Below are positions 56,848 to 64,000 of a stretch of 64,000 nucleotides of DNA, in pieces. Within the stretch, counting starts at the first letter, position 1. Each line of letters opens with the position of its first letter. The notes under the pieces are model-generated. The model searched no databases. It worked only from the letters and a program-made list of their open reading frames with translations, and was not told the DNA's origin. This DNA comes from Streptococcus cuniculi. Lineage in GTDB: Bacteria; Bacillota; Bacilli; Lactobacillales; Streptococcaceae. The position numbers and the translations under genes are program-made. The stretch covers positions 257,691 through 321,690 of the forward strand of contig NZ_MSJM01000001.1 of assembly GCF_001921845.1 (NCBI RefSeq), given 5' to 3'.

Positions 56848-57417
56848 TTAGAAAACTGTAATAATCTTCAGTATGGGCTTTATTTCATTAAATTCTTTCT
56901 CCAATTTATACCTTTCTTTTTCTAAATTAAAAAAATTTTCTGATTTGTTAAAAGTATGCCCCGCAACTTCTTGATTCATTTCTAATTCAACTAGGTATCT
57001 TAAATTGCTTCCAGAATATTTTTCTATGATATCTGATTTAGAACAGTATTTTTCAAGTTGTTCATAAAAACTATCATAATAATTATTTTTCTTGTTTATA
57101 TTTATTTCTATAACTGTTTTATCTTTTATTATCTTGTTATGCGTTTCTATTTCTAATTGATGATTCTCATCTTTTGTATTATACAGATTGGCCGTTAATA
57201 AAATTGGATAGTCCTCTATTTCACTTGGAAAGGCTATGGCCGACTCATAAAATTTGTCTAATTTGTCTAACTCTGTCAAAAGAGTATTTTGATTTCTTGT
57301 ATAAAAAAATGTAACATAAGAAAAAATTATTGGTATGATAACTACTAAGATCTTACCTAAATTCTTTAATTTATCCGCTAATTTGTTCAAATTAATATCC
57401 TTAATAACTTTTAGCAT
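56848..57417 (-). CDS. Hypothetical membrane-anchored protein
   Basis: A 189-residue protein of unknown function. One membrane helix (about residues 21-41, ILVVIIPIIFSYVTFFY) follows a basic N-terminus; the remaining 145 residues are rich in Asn, Lys, Glu and Ile and probably helical at the end (LEKERYKLEKEFNEIKPILK). No family is recognised. Its A+T-rich composition matches the accessory island. It lies just downstream of valS, with the valS terminator between, and may be a passenger of the same insertion. Confidence 0.6.
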   Translation of the reverse strand: MLKVIKDINLNKLADKLKNLGKILVVIIPIIFSYVTFFYTRNQNTLLTELDKLDKFYESAIAFPSEIEDYPILLTANLYNTKDENHQLEIETHNKIIKDKTVIEININKKNNYYDSFYEQLEKYCSKSDIIEKYSGSNLRYLVELEMNQEVAGHTFNKSENFFNLEKERYKLEKEFNEIKPILKIITVF

Positions 57418-57445
57418 CTACTGTTTTCTCCATTCTAAATATATT

Positions 57446-57475
57446 ACAACCCCCAACCTTTTTAGGCCGGGTTTT
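57446..57475 (-). terminator. Probable valS terminator
   Basis: On the minus strand AACCCGGCC-TAAAAA-GGTTGGGGGTT can pair with two G-U pairs and a bulge, followed by a short T-containing stretch. It lies 14 bases beyond the valS stop codon. Confidence 0.55.
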
Positions 57476-57488
57476 CATATTTATGGAG

Positions 57489-60140
57489 CTATCCCACCAA
57501 CTTCTTCATCTCTTCAATCCGTGCGACGGTGGCGTCGTATTTGGTTTGGTAGTCGGCTTGTTTGGTGCGTTCTTTTTCAACGACTTCTGGTTTGGCGTTG
57601 GCAACGAATTTTTCGTTGGCGAGTTTTTTGCCAACCATGTCGAGTTCTTTCTGCCATTTGGCAAGTTCTTTTTCAAGACGAGCCAATTCTTCTTCGACAT
57701 TGAGCAGATCTGCAAGAGGTAGATAGATTTCTGCTCCTGTGATGACGCTTGACATGGCAAGTTCTGGTGCGGTTAGGCTTGCATCAATTTCCAAATGTTC
57801 TGGATTGGTGAAGCGTTTGATGTAGTTGACATTTGCCTTAAAGAAATCTTCTAACTGGCTATCCGTTGGCTTAATCAAGAGCGTAATCGGCTTACTTGGG
57901 GCAACGTTGACTTCGCTTCGAGCATTTCGCACGGCACGAATCACATCTTTCAACGCTTCTACGCCATTTGCCGCTGCCTCATTTTCAAACTCAGGACGAA
58001 CCACTGGGTAGCTTGCAGTCACAATGCTGCCTGTTGAAATCTGACCAAAGATTTCCTCGGTTACAAATGGCATGATTGGGTGAAGCAGGCGCAAGATTTG
58101 ATCCAAGGTATAGAGAAGAACCGAACGGGTCATGACTTTTTCTGCCTCATCATCGCTATAAAGCACTTCCTTGGTCAACTCCACATACCAGTCCGCAAAT
58201 TCGTCCCAGATGAAATTGTAGAGAATATGTCCTGCCACGCCAAACTCAAACTTATCAAAGTTTTCTGTCACCTTGGCAATGGTTTCATTAAGGTTGTGGA
58301 GAATCCAACGGTCGGTAACATTTCCGGCTTCGCTTGTAGCCACTTTTGCGACATTTTCACGCGCCTCATCAAGGTTCAAGCCCTCATTATTCATGAGAAT
58401 GTAGCGAGAAATATTCCAGATTTTGTTAATGAAATTCCACGATGCGTCCATCTTTTCGTATGAGAAACGAACGTCTTGTCCTGGCGCAGAACCATTTGAC
58501 AGGAACCAGCGAAGACTGTCGGTACCATATTTCTCAATAACATCCATTGGATCAATACCATTTCCAAGAGATTTAGACATCTTACGTCCTTCTTCATCAC
58601 GAATCAGACCATGGATAAGAGCATTTCTAAATGGACTCTTTCCTGTAAATTCAATTCCTTGGAAAATCATGCGTGATACCCAGAAAGGAATAATATCATA
58701 ACCAGTTACAAGTGTTGAATTTGGATAGTAGCGTTTGAAGTCAGCGCTATCTTCATCTGGCCAGCCCATGGTAGAAAACGGCCAAAGGGCAGAGCTGAAC
58801 CAAGTATCAAGCACATCTGAGTCCTGGGTCCAGCCATCCCCTTCTGGTGCCTCTTCGCCCACGTAAATCTCACCTGCTTCGTTGTACCAGGCAGGGATTT
58901 GGTGACCCCACCAGAGCTGACGTGAGATAACCCAGTCGTGAATATTTTCCATCCATTGCAGATAAGTATCGTTGAAACGTGGTGGGTAAAACTCAACCTT
59001 GTCCTCTGTGGCTTGGTTAGCAATGGCATTCTTAGCCAATTGATCCATTTTTACAAACCACTGCGTGGACAAACGTGGTTCCACAACGGCACCGCTACGC
59101 TCAGAGTGTCCGACAGAATGCACGCGTTTTTCGATTTCCACAAGGGCACCCAATTCTTCCAATTTAGCTACGACTGCCTTACGAGCTTCAAAGCGATCCA
59201 TTCCTGAAAATTCACCCGCCAAGTCATTCATAGTCCCATCATCGTTCATGACATTGACTTGCGGAAGATTGTGGCGTTGGCCAACAAGGAAGTCATTTGG
59301 ATCGTGGGCAGGTGTGATTTTTACCACCCCTGTTCCAAATTCTGGATCTGCATGTTCATCGGCCACGATTGGAATAGCTTTATTGACAATCGGCAAGATA
59401 ACGTTTTGGCCAATCAAGTCCTTGTACCGAGAATCTTCTGGGTTTACAGCAACAGCAACGTCTCCGAACATGGTTTCTGGTCGTGTTGTCGCCACTTGCA
59501 ACGCACGCGAACCGTCTTCTAACATGTAGTTCATGTGGTAGAAAGCACCTTCGACATCTTTGTGAATCACCTCGATATCCGAAAGCGCTGTGCGAGCTGC
59601 TGGATCCCAGTTGATGATAAATTCTCCACGGTAAATCCAGCCTTTTTTATACAAATCAACAAAGACCTTACGAACGGCCTTTGACAAGCCCTCATCAAGG
59701 GTGAAACGCTCGCGCGAGTAATCAAGCGATAGGCCCATTTTGCCCCACTGCTCCTTGATGGTCGCTGCATATTCGTCTTTCCATTCCCAGACTTTCTCTA
59801 AGAATTTCTCACGCCCCAAGTCATAGCGAGTAATACCTTGCTCGCGGAGACGCTCTTCAACCTTGGCTTGAGTGGCAATCCCTGCGTGGTCCATCCCTGG
59901 CAGCCACAAGGTATCAAAGCCCTGCATGCGTTTTTGACGGATGATAATGTCTTGAAGCGTCGTGTCCCAAGCGTGACCAAGGTGCAATTTCCCCGTCACA
60001 TTTGGCGGTGGAATCACGATTGAGTAGGGCTTAGCCGTCTCATCTTCAGATGGCTTAAAGACATCTGCCTCTAGCCATTTCGCATAACGACCAGCCTCAA
60101 CCTCGGCTGGATTGTATTTTGGTGATAATTCTTTTGACAT
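57489..60140 (-). CDS. valS: Valine-tRNA ligase
   Basis: Class I synthetase charging tRNA-Val. The 883-residue product has the HIGH-type motif [19 protein letters not shown], editing-domain segment [22 protein letters not shown] in [14 protein letters not shown], and the C-terminal coiled-coil arm ([20 protein letters not shown], about residues 815-880). ATG 60140 ([17 protein letters not shown]) has an AAAGGA RBS and the standard N-terminus. The frame stays open 92 codons upstream into the end of the VOC gene. Transcription probably starts at the T-box at 62200 and reads through three small genes. Confidence 0.97.
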   Translation of the reverse strand: MSKELSPKYNPAEVEAGRYAKWLEADVFKPSEDETAKPYSIVIPPPNVTGKLHLGHAWDTTLQDIIIRQKRMQGFDTLWLPGMDHAGIATQAKVEERLREQGITRYDLGREKFLEKVWEWKDEYAATIKEQWGKMGLSLDYSRERFTLDEGLSKAVRKVFVDLYKKGWIYRGEFIINWDPAARTALSDIEVIHKDVEGAFYHMNYMLEDGSRALQVATTRPETMFGDVAVAVNPEDSRYKDLIGQNVILPIVNKAIPIVADEHADPEFGTGVVKITPAHDPNDFLVGQRHNLPQVNVMNDDGTMNDLAGEFSGMDRFEARKAVVAKLEELGALVEIEKRVHSVGHSERSGAVVEPRLSTQWFVKMDQLAKNAIANQATEDKVEFYPPRFNDTYLQWMENIHDWVISRQLWWGHQIPAWYNEAGEIYVGEEAPEGDGWTQDSDVLDTWFSSALWPFSTMGWPDEDSADFKRYYPNSTLVTGYDIIPFWVSRMIFQGIEFTGKSPFRNALIHGLIRDEEGRKMSKSLGNGIDPMDVIEKYGTDSLRWFLSNGSAPGQDVRFSYEKMDASWNFINKIWNISRYILMNNEGLNLDEARENVAKVATSEAGNVTDRWILHNLNETIAKVTENFDKFEFGVAGHILYNFIWDEFADWYVELTKEVLYSDDEAEKVMTRSVLLYTLDQILRLLHPIMPFVTEEIFGQISTGSIVTASYPVVRPEFENEAAANGVEALKDVIRAVRNARSEVNVAPSKPITLLIKPTDSQLEDFFKANVNYIKRFTNPEHLEIDASLTAPELAMSSVITGAEIYLPLADLLNVEEELARLEKELAKWQKELDMVGKKLANEKFVANAKPEVVEKERTKQADYQTKYDATVARIEEMKKLVG

Positions 60141-60182
60141 GATTTGTCCTTTCTTTTTATAGAGATTCGTTAAACATTCTTC

Positions 60183-60228
60183 AAACTCTGAGAAAGATTG
60201 AATATACAGTTTTTCTTTCTCAGAGTTT
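60183..60228. repeat. 14-bp inverted repeat upstream of valS
   Basis: Perfect arms AAACTCTGAGAAAG (60183-60196) and CTTTCTCAGAGTTT (60215-60228) around an 18-base loop, within the open frame that precedes valS. No T run follows on the minus strand. It could be an RNA stability or regulatory hairpin in the valS transcript. Confidence 0.7.
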
Positions 60229-60393
60229 ACGATAATCATTAGTCCAGAGCGACATTCCGGTACATAGCGATAGACATAAGAGAGTATCCTAGGGAGTTTT
60301 TCCTTTGTTCGAGGAAACGACTTAGAAATAATTTGATGAGAAAAGTGTAATTTTATGGTTATCTTATGTTTAAGGACAAGCACTACTATTTCT

Positions 60394-60801
60394 CTAAGAG
60401 AAGGTCGCATATTCATTCTCCTCCCACACCACTTCCAACTTCACCCGATCTGGGTCTTCAAAAAAGACGGCGTAGTGGTCTGGGCCTCCGGCATGTGGGT
60501 AGCGGTCATCATAAAGTAGGGTTACGCCATCAGAGCGCAGGCGCTCACGCAAAGCATCAACCTGCGCCTTGCTTGGGAGGCAAAAGGCGAGGTGATTGAG
60601 ACCTGTTTGCTTTCTGTGATAGCTCGGTTCGCTGTAGTCCTCCTCGGTCTGGACAAAGACGAGATAGGTAGCCCGATAGCGGTAACAAAAGCCCTCTTCC
60701 CACTCTTGATACAATTCGTAGCCCAATTCCGCAAAGAGCTTGTCATAAAAGAGGCGACTATTTGCGAGATTCGACACATTGATTTCGATATGGTGGAGCA
60801 T
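60394..60801 (-). CDS. VOC family (glyoxalase-like) protein
   Basis: A 135-residue protein of the vicinal-oxygen-chelate fold with two beta-alpha-beta modules. Likely metal ligands are the His in [11 protein letters not shown], the His in [11 protein letters not shown] and the Glu in [10 protein letters not shown]. The reaction is unknown. ATG 60801 gives the conserved N-terminus; the frame extends 21 codons upstream into the flavin reductase gene. It is 1 base after that gene and in the T-box-valS unit. Confidence 0.85.
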   Translation of the reverse strand: MLHHIEINVSNLANSRLFYDKLFAELGYELYQEWEEGFCYRYRATYLVFVQTEEDYSEPSYHRKQTGLNHLAFCLPSKAQVDALRERLRSDGVTLLYDDRYPHAGGPDHYAVFFEDPDRVKLEVVWEENEYATFS

Positions 60802-60802
60802 G

Positions 60803-61387
60803 CTACTTTCTCGACTTTCGCTGATTTTTTCTTGCTGCTTTAAGAACAGACCCCATTTTATCACTGCGCTCTTCTTCTAAGTAGCGATAAATCCGTTCTT
60901 TACCGTCGCCCATATAGAGAATTGGATTGAAAGCCTTGCTTTGGAACTTTCCGTCTGCTACCAGCTTTTCATCTACATGGCGGTGAATGATGCGGGCGAT
61001 GAAATTCGTATAGTTTCCAAATTCAGCCACTTCCTCCACCTGACATTCTAAAACGAGCGGACAGTCATCTATCAAAGGGACATCTAATGTCAAGCCCTCT
61101 TGATAGGTCAAATTTGTCAAGCCAAATTTATCGCGACCACTATGGAAACCTGCCTGCTCAATTTCAAGCATGTGAGTTTCTAAGGGAAGGTTGAGACTAA
61201 AACTGCCATATTTCTGAATTTGCCGACAAGCATTGCCACCTGAAAACAGACCAATGACCAGCATATCTCCCAAGGTATAAGAAGAACTGGAGGTCGTGAG
61301 ATTGTAGCCCCACTTCTCATCCTTATAGCCTAGAAAAAATATAGGAAATCCATAATAAAGTTTTTGCGTTTCAAAGACCTTTTTCAT
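60803..61387 (-). CDS. Flavin reductase-like FMN-binding protein
   Basis: A 194-residue protein of the flavin-reductase-like split-barrel fold. Typical features are YNLTTSSSSYTLGDMLVIGLF (in part TTSSSSYTLGD) after the N-terminal strand, NACRQIQKYGSFSLNLP, and the HSGRDKFGLTNL segment. It could reduce FMN or bind it as cofactor; the substrate is unknown. Its ATG at 61387 overlaps the end of the GNAT gene by 17 bases, so it is translationally coupled. Confidence 0.82.
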   Translation of the reverse strand: MKKVFETQKLYYGFPIFFLGYKDEKWGYNLTTSSSSYTLGDMLVIGLFSGGNACRQIQKYGSFSLNLPLETHMLEIEQAGFHSGRDKFGLTNLTYQEGLTLDVPLIDDCPLVLECQVEEVAEFGNYTNFIARIIHRHVDEKLVADGKFQSKAFNPILYMGDGKERIYRYLEEERSDKMGSVLKAARKNQRKSRK

Positions 61388-61964
61388 GTTGTGCCTCCCA
61401 TTCTGTCCGCAGCAAGCCATAAGCCAACTCATCACAATGATTTCCTTCAAAATCCTTGTAGCCACGAATCCTTGCTTCTAAGGTGAAGCCTAGCTTTTCT
61501 GCGACACGCTTACTCTGCTGGTTGGAGCTGTAACATCTAATTTCGACCTTATGAAGATGAAGCACAGTAAAGCCGACTTCAATCAGCGCTGCAACTGCTT
61601 CTGGCATATAGCCCTTGCCCCAAAAGTCTGGATGAAGAAGGTAGCCCATCTCAAAAACATCATCCGAACGGCGATGGTTAAAATCACAAGAACCTATGAT
61701 CCGATTGCTTCCTTTGACAGTAATTCCATAACCAGATGGTAAGTTCTCTTTTGCGAGGTTTTCGAAATACTTGTGCTCAACATACTCCCGTTCTTCCTCA
61801 AGAGTAGCTATCGGTGGAAAACCAGCGGGATGACACACCTCAGGCAAGCTGGCATAGGCAAACAGGTCTTTGACATCCTCTACCGTCCGCTGACGCAATA
61901 TCAAGCGCTCGGTCTCCACTTTGGGCAAGCATTTCCCATCATACTCTTCTAAAAGGTTCAGCAT
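61371..61964 (-). CDS. GNAT family N-acetyltransferase (RimJ/RimL type)
   Basis: A 197-residue acetyltransferase. It starts MLNLLEEYDGKCLPKVETER, has the RimJ/L-like LILRQRTVEDVKDLF, FEMGYLLHPDFWGKGYMPEA (motif A, Gly-Lys-Gly-Tyr), and the HKVEIRCYSSNQQSKRVAEK strand-helix. ATG 61964 lies 22 bases beyond the T-box terminator. It is first in the T-box-controlled unit that reaches valS. The target is unknown; RimJ/L relatives acetylate protein N-termini. Confidence 0.85.
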   Translation of the reverse strand: MLNLLEEYDGKCLPKVETERLILRQRTVEDVKDLFAYASLPEVCHPAGFPPIATLEEEREYVEHKYFENLAKENLPSGYGITVKGSNRIIGSCDFNHRRSDDVFEMGYLLHPDFWGKGYMPEAVAALIEVGFTVLHLHKVEIRCYSSNQQSKRVAEKLGFTLEARIRGYKDFEGNHCDELAYGLLRTEWEAQHEKGL

Positions 61965-61984
61965 CGTTTCCTCACTTTCTAGAG

Positions 61985-62230
61985 ATTCTTTCCTCTTTCC
62001 AACAAAAAATCGCCCCTGCCGTATGACAGGGACGAAAGTTAAGACTAATTTCCGCGGTACCACCCAGATTCGGACCGAAATCCGCTCTTGTTCTTATTTC
62101 TATTCTCAATCCTCAGCAACAAATACTGACATCTGTGCGGATTTCTCAACACCACCGCTTTCTGTAACAGACAAACTCACTATCCCTCTGATTGGCTTTA
62201 TTGTAGCAGATTTTCTAGGAAATTGCAACT
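61985..62230 (-). promoter_or_regulatory. T-box riboswitch upstream of GNAT-flavin reductase-VOC-valS
   Basis: On the minus strand the T-box TGGGTGGTACCGCGG (about 62052-62066) is followed by a terminator hairpin TCGTCCCTGTC/GGCAGGGGCGA (11 bp with two G-U pairs) and a T run (62003-62036). Upstream is a Stem I-like region (GCGG/CCGC). A GTA on the 3' side of that stem could be a valine specifier, which would fit valS downstream. A -10-like TATACT/TATAGT stretch lies near 62232-62242. Confidence 0.85.
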
Positions 62231-62260
62231 GCTTATACTATTAAAGACCCTAGGCTTGTC

Positions 62261-63991
62261 TTACGACGATTTCCCTTGCCAATCCTTGACCTTGTCGGCA
62301 TGGTCTTTGATCCATTTTTGAGCGGCTGCTTCAGCATCCATTCCTTGGTTGATGTCGAGCATAACGCTCTCCATATCCTCTTGCGACCAGGCAAAGCGGT
62401 CCAAGACTTGCACGGCTTCTTTCATGTCCTGCTCTAAATCTTTTCGAGTAAGGGTATGGATTTCTTCTTCCTGTCCCATACTGCCTTTTGGATCTTCTAA
62501 GTATTTCAGATCATATTTTGAGAACATCCAATGAGGCGACCAGCCTGTTAGGACAATCTCTTCCTTGTTCTTGATTGCCCGCTCTAATTCGGTCGTCATC
62601 GCTCCAGTTGAGGCAGACACCAACTCCCAGTCTGATAAGTTACGATACGCCTGCAAGGTCTCTTCGGTCGAAGTCATGATACCTGCTCCTGGCTCGATTC
62701 CTGTGATTTTTTGACCAGCTTGATTGCTTAAGTCTGCAATCGAATCGACTGACATATAACTTGGCACGACCAAGCCTGTCTTGACCCCCGTCATATTGGG
62801 ACCAAGGTCTGTGACTTTGTCCTTGTATTGTTCATACAAAGCCCCATGGGTTGTTGGCAACCAAGCAGAAGTGGAAGCGTCCACTTCGCCATTTGCAACA
62901 GACTGCCATAACACCGCATTGTCAAGCGGAATCCTATCCACTTGGTAACCCATATCCTCTAAAACAGCAGCCATCACATAGGTGGAGGCAATCTCAGAGT
63001 CCCACTGAACATAGCCTAGAGTGATGGTTTCTTTCTTTTCCGTTGAAAAAGAAGTCACAATGCGTGCCCCAATCAAGAGGACAAGCCCTGCTAGTGCTGC
63101 ACACCAGGCCAAACGCTGGCGCTTTTTCTCTTTTGCCGTTTTAACTCTTTTCCGAGAGACTGGCTGATTGAGGGCCTGGGTCATGCGGTCTATCATCATG
63201 GCTAAGATAACCAGAGACAGACCTGCGACAAATCCTGTACCAATATCTGCATGCTGGAGGGCTGATAGGACATCTCGACCAAGACCTGGTGCTCCAATCA
63301 TAGAAGCTGTTACCACCATAGAAAGGGCCAACATAATGGTTTGGGTAATCCCTGTGAAAATGGTCGGTTTGGCAAGCGGCAATTCAACCTTGACTAATTT
63401 TTGACGGGCTGTGCCACCAAACGAATCTGACGCCTCAATCAATTCGCTTGGAATCTGGCGAATCCCGTGGTGGGTCATCCGCACCGTTGGGGGCAGGGCA
63501 AAGATAACAGAGGCTAATACCCCTGGAACCATTCCAATTCCAAAGAAGGCGACAGCTGGAATCAGATAGACAAAGGAAGGCATGGTCTGCATAAAGTCCA
63601 ATATCGGACCTGTCACCGCTGCTACTTTCCTACTTTTTGCCATCCAGATTCCTAGTGGAACCCCAATCACGATTGAAATGGCGCTTGACACAATGACGAG
63701 GGTAATCGTACTCATCAAATGCTCCCATAATCCTTGGTTCCAAATAAAGAGCAAGCCGAGTGCTGTCAGAACTGGCAGTTGCCATTTTTTCTGACTAGCT
63801 AGATAAGCGACCAAGGTCAGCAAGGCAATCATCAACATCGGTGGAATAAATAAGAGCGTATCGGTCACTCCTCCCATCAGATCATTTCCGATATGTTGAA
63901 TCAGGCTGAAAAAACCTGAAAAAGTTTGCGTCAGCCAATCTGTAAACGATTGAACCCACTCTGCAACTGGTAATTGAACATTCAAATTCAC
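62261..63991 (-). CDS. opuAB: Glycine betaine/choline-type ABC transporter, permease fused to substrate-binding domain
   Basis: A 576-residue fusion. The N-terminal half (to about 290) has 7-8 membrane helices with the permease block IGMVPGVLASVIFALPPTVRMTHHGIRQIPSELIEA (in part). The C-terminal half (about 305-576), starting KKETITLGYVQWDSEIASTYV, is an OpaAC-type binding domain with Trp residues for quaternary amines. This two-domain form is the osmoprotectant importer OpuA of lactococci and streptococci. Its ATPase gene should lie beyond the right edge. Expression is expected to respond to osmotic stress. Confidence 0.93.
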   Translation of the reverse strand: MNLNVQLPVAEWVQSFTDWLTQTFSGFFSLIQHIGNDLMGGVTDTLLFIPPMLMIALLTLVAYLASQKKWQLPVLTALGLLFIWNQGLWEHLMSTITLVIVSSAISIVIGVPLGIWMAKSRKVAAVTGPILDFMQTMPSFVYLIPAVAFFGIGMVPGVLASVIFALPPTVRMTHHGIRQIPSELIEASDSFGGTARQKLVKVELPLAKPTIFTGITQTIMLALSMVVTASMIGAPGLGRDVLSALQHADIGTGFVAGLSLVILAMMIDRMTQALNQPVSRKRVKTAKEKKRQRLAWCAALAGLVLLIGARIVTSFSTEKKETITLGYVQWDSEIASTYVMAAVLEDMGYQVDRIPLDNAVLWQSVANGEVDASTSAWLPTTHGALYEQYKDKVTDLGPNMTGVKTGLVVPSYMSVDSIADLSNQAGQKITGIEPGAGIMTSTEETLQAYRNLSDWELVSASTGAMTTELERAIKNKEEIVLTGWSPHWMFSKYDLKYLEDPKGSMGQEEEIHTLTRKDLEQDMKEAVQVLDRFAWSQEDMESVMLDINQGMDAEAAAQKWIKDHADKVKDWQGKSS

Positions 63992-64000
63992 AATAATCTC

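Noticed and set aside
61965..62063. 33-codon N-terminal extension of the GNAT protein
   Set aside because: It would be read through the T-box terminator; ATG 61964 gives the family N-terminus.

Overview
The window is chromosomal DNA of a Streptococcus. Support comes from a type II-A CRISPR locus with S. pyogenes-like Cas9, tracrRNA and leader; the division cluster murD-murG-divIB-ftsA-ftsZ-ylmE-sepF-yggT-ylmH-divIVA followed by ileS; ClpE under CtsR boxes; BOX-like repeats; an LPXTG-type surface protein; and ComR-type Rgg regulators. Species cannot be assigned by eye. The Tat/EfeUOB iron operon fits several oral and commensal streptococci.

Layout. 1-2222: the N-terminal part of cas9 (leftward), a repeat-spacer-half-repeat unit fused to the tracrRNA, then a leader and a seven-spacer array, all rightward. 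2290-5057: folD, an amino-acid ABC transporter (ATPase and permease) and a DUF1797 protein. 5164-9445: clpE, a NUDIX hydrolase, DUF1827 and DUF6261 proteins. 9498-24533: ileS with a GNAT gene behind a T-box, then the division/cell-wall cluster up to typA. 24745-32639: a secreted DUF5648/Excalibur protein, asnA, an MmcQ/EVE-like protein, and the efeO-efeB-efeU-tatC-tatA operon. 32735-37199: an SpaA-repeat surface protein and a decayed polymorphic-toxin locus with two immunity-like genes. 37292-43610: small metabolic genes, a MarR-controlled heterodimeric ABC exporter and a YdcF-like protein. 43640-49580: two ComR-type Rgg genes, a tiny pheromone-like gene and a second heterodimeric exporter. 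49656-57417: a 2-hydroxyacid dehydrogenase and an A+T-rich accessory island (Fic protein, then a four-gene methyltransferase-GHKL kinase-receiver-caspase-like operon). 57489-63991: valS with VOC, flavin reductase and GNAT genes behind a second T-box, then opuAB.

Most promising systems. (1) The tight operon at 51842-56486 joins a DNA cytosine methyltransferase, a protein with two GHKL ATPase modules and a histidine-kinase core, a receiver protein and a small His/Cys protein resembling CHAT/caspase peptidases. It reads like a defence system that signals by phosphorelay. (2) At 44743-44799, just downstream of a ComR-like Rgg gene, there is an unannotated 18-codon gene whose product carries a Trp-Trp motif; it has a strong RBS, a TATAAT box and a ComR-box-like GACA-N4-TGTC dyad. 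(3) The CRISPR mini-unit directly upstream of the tracrRNA could fold into a natural single-guide RNA like tracr-L of S. pyogenes.
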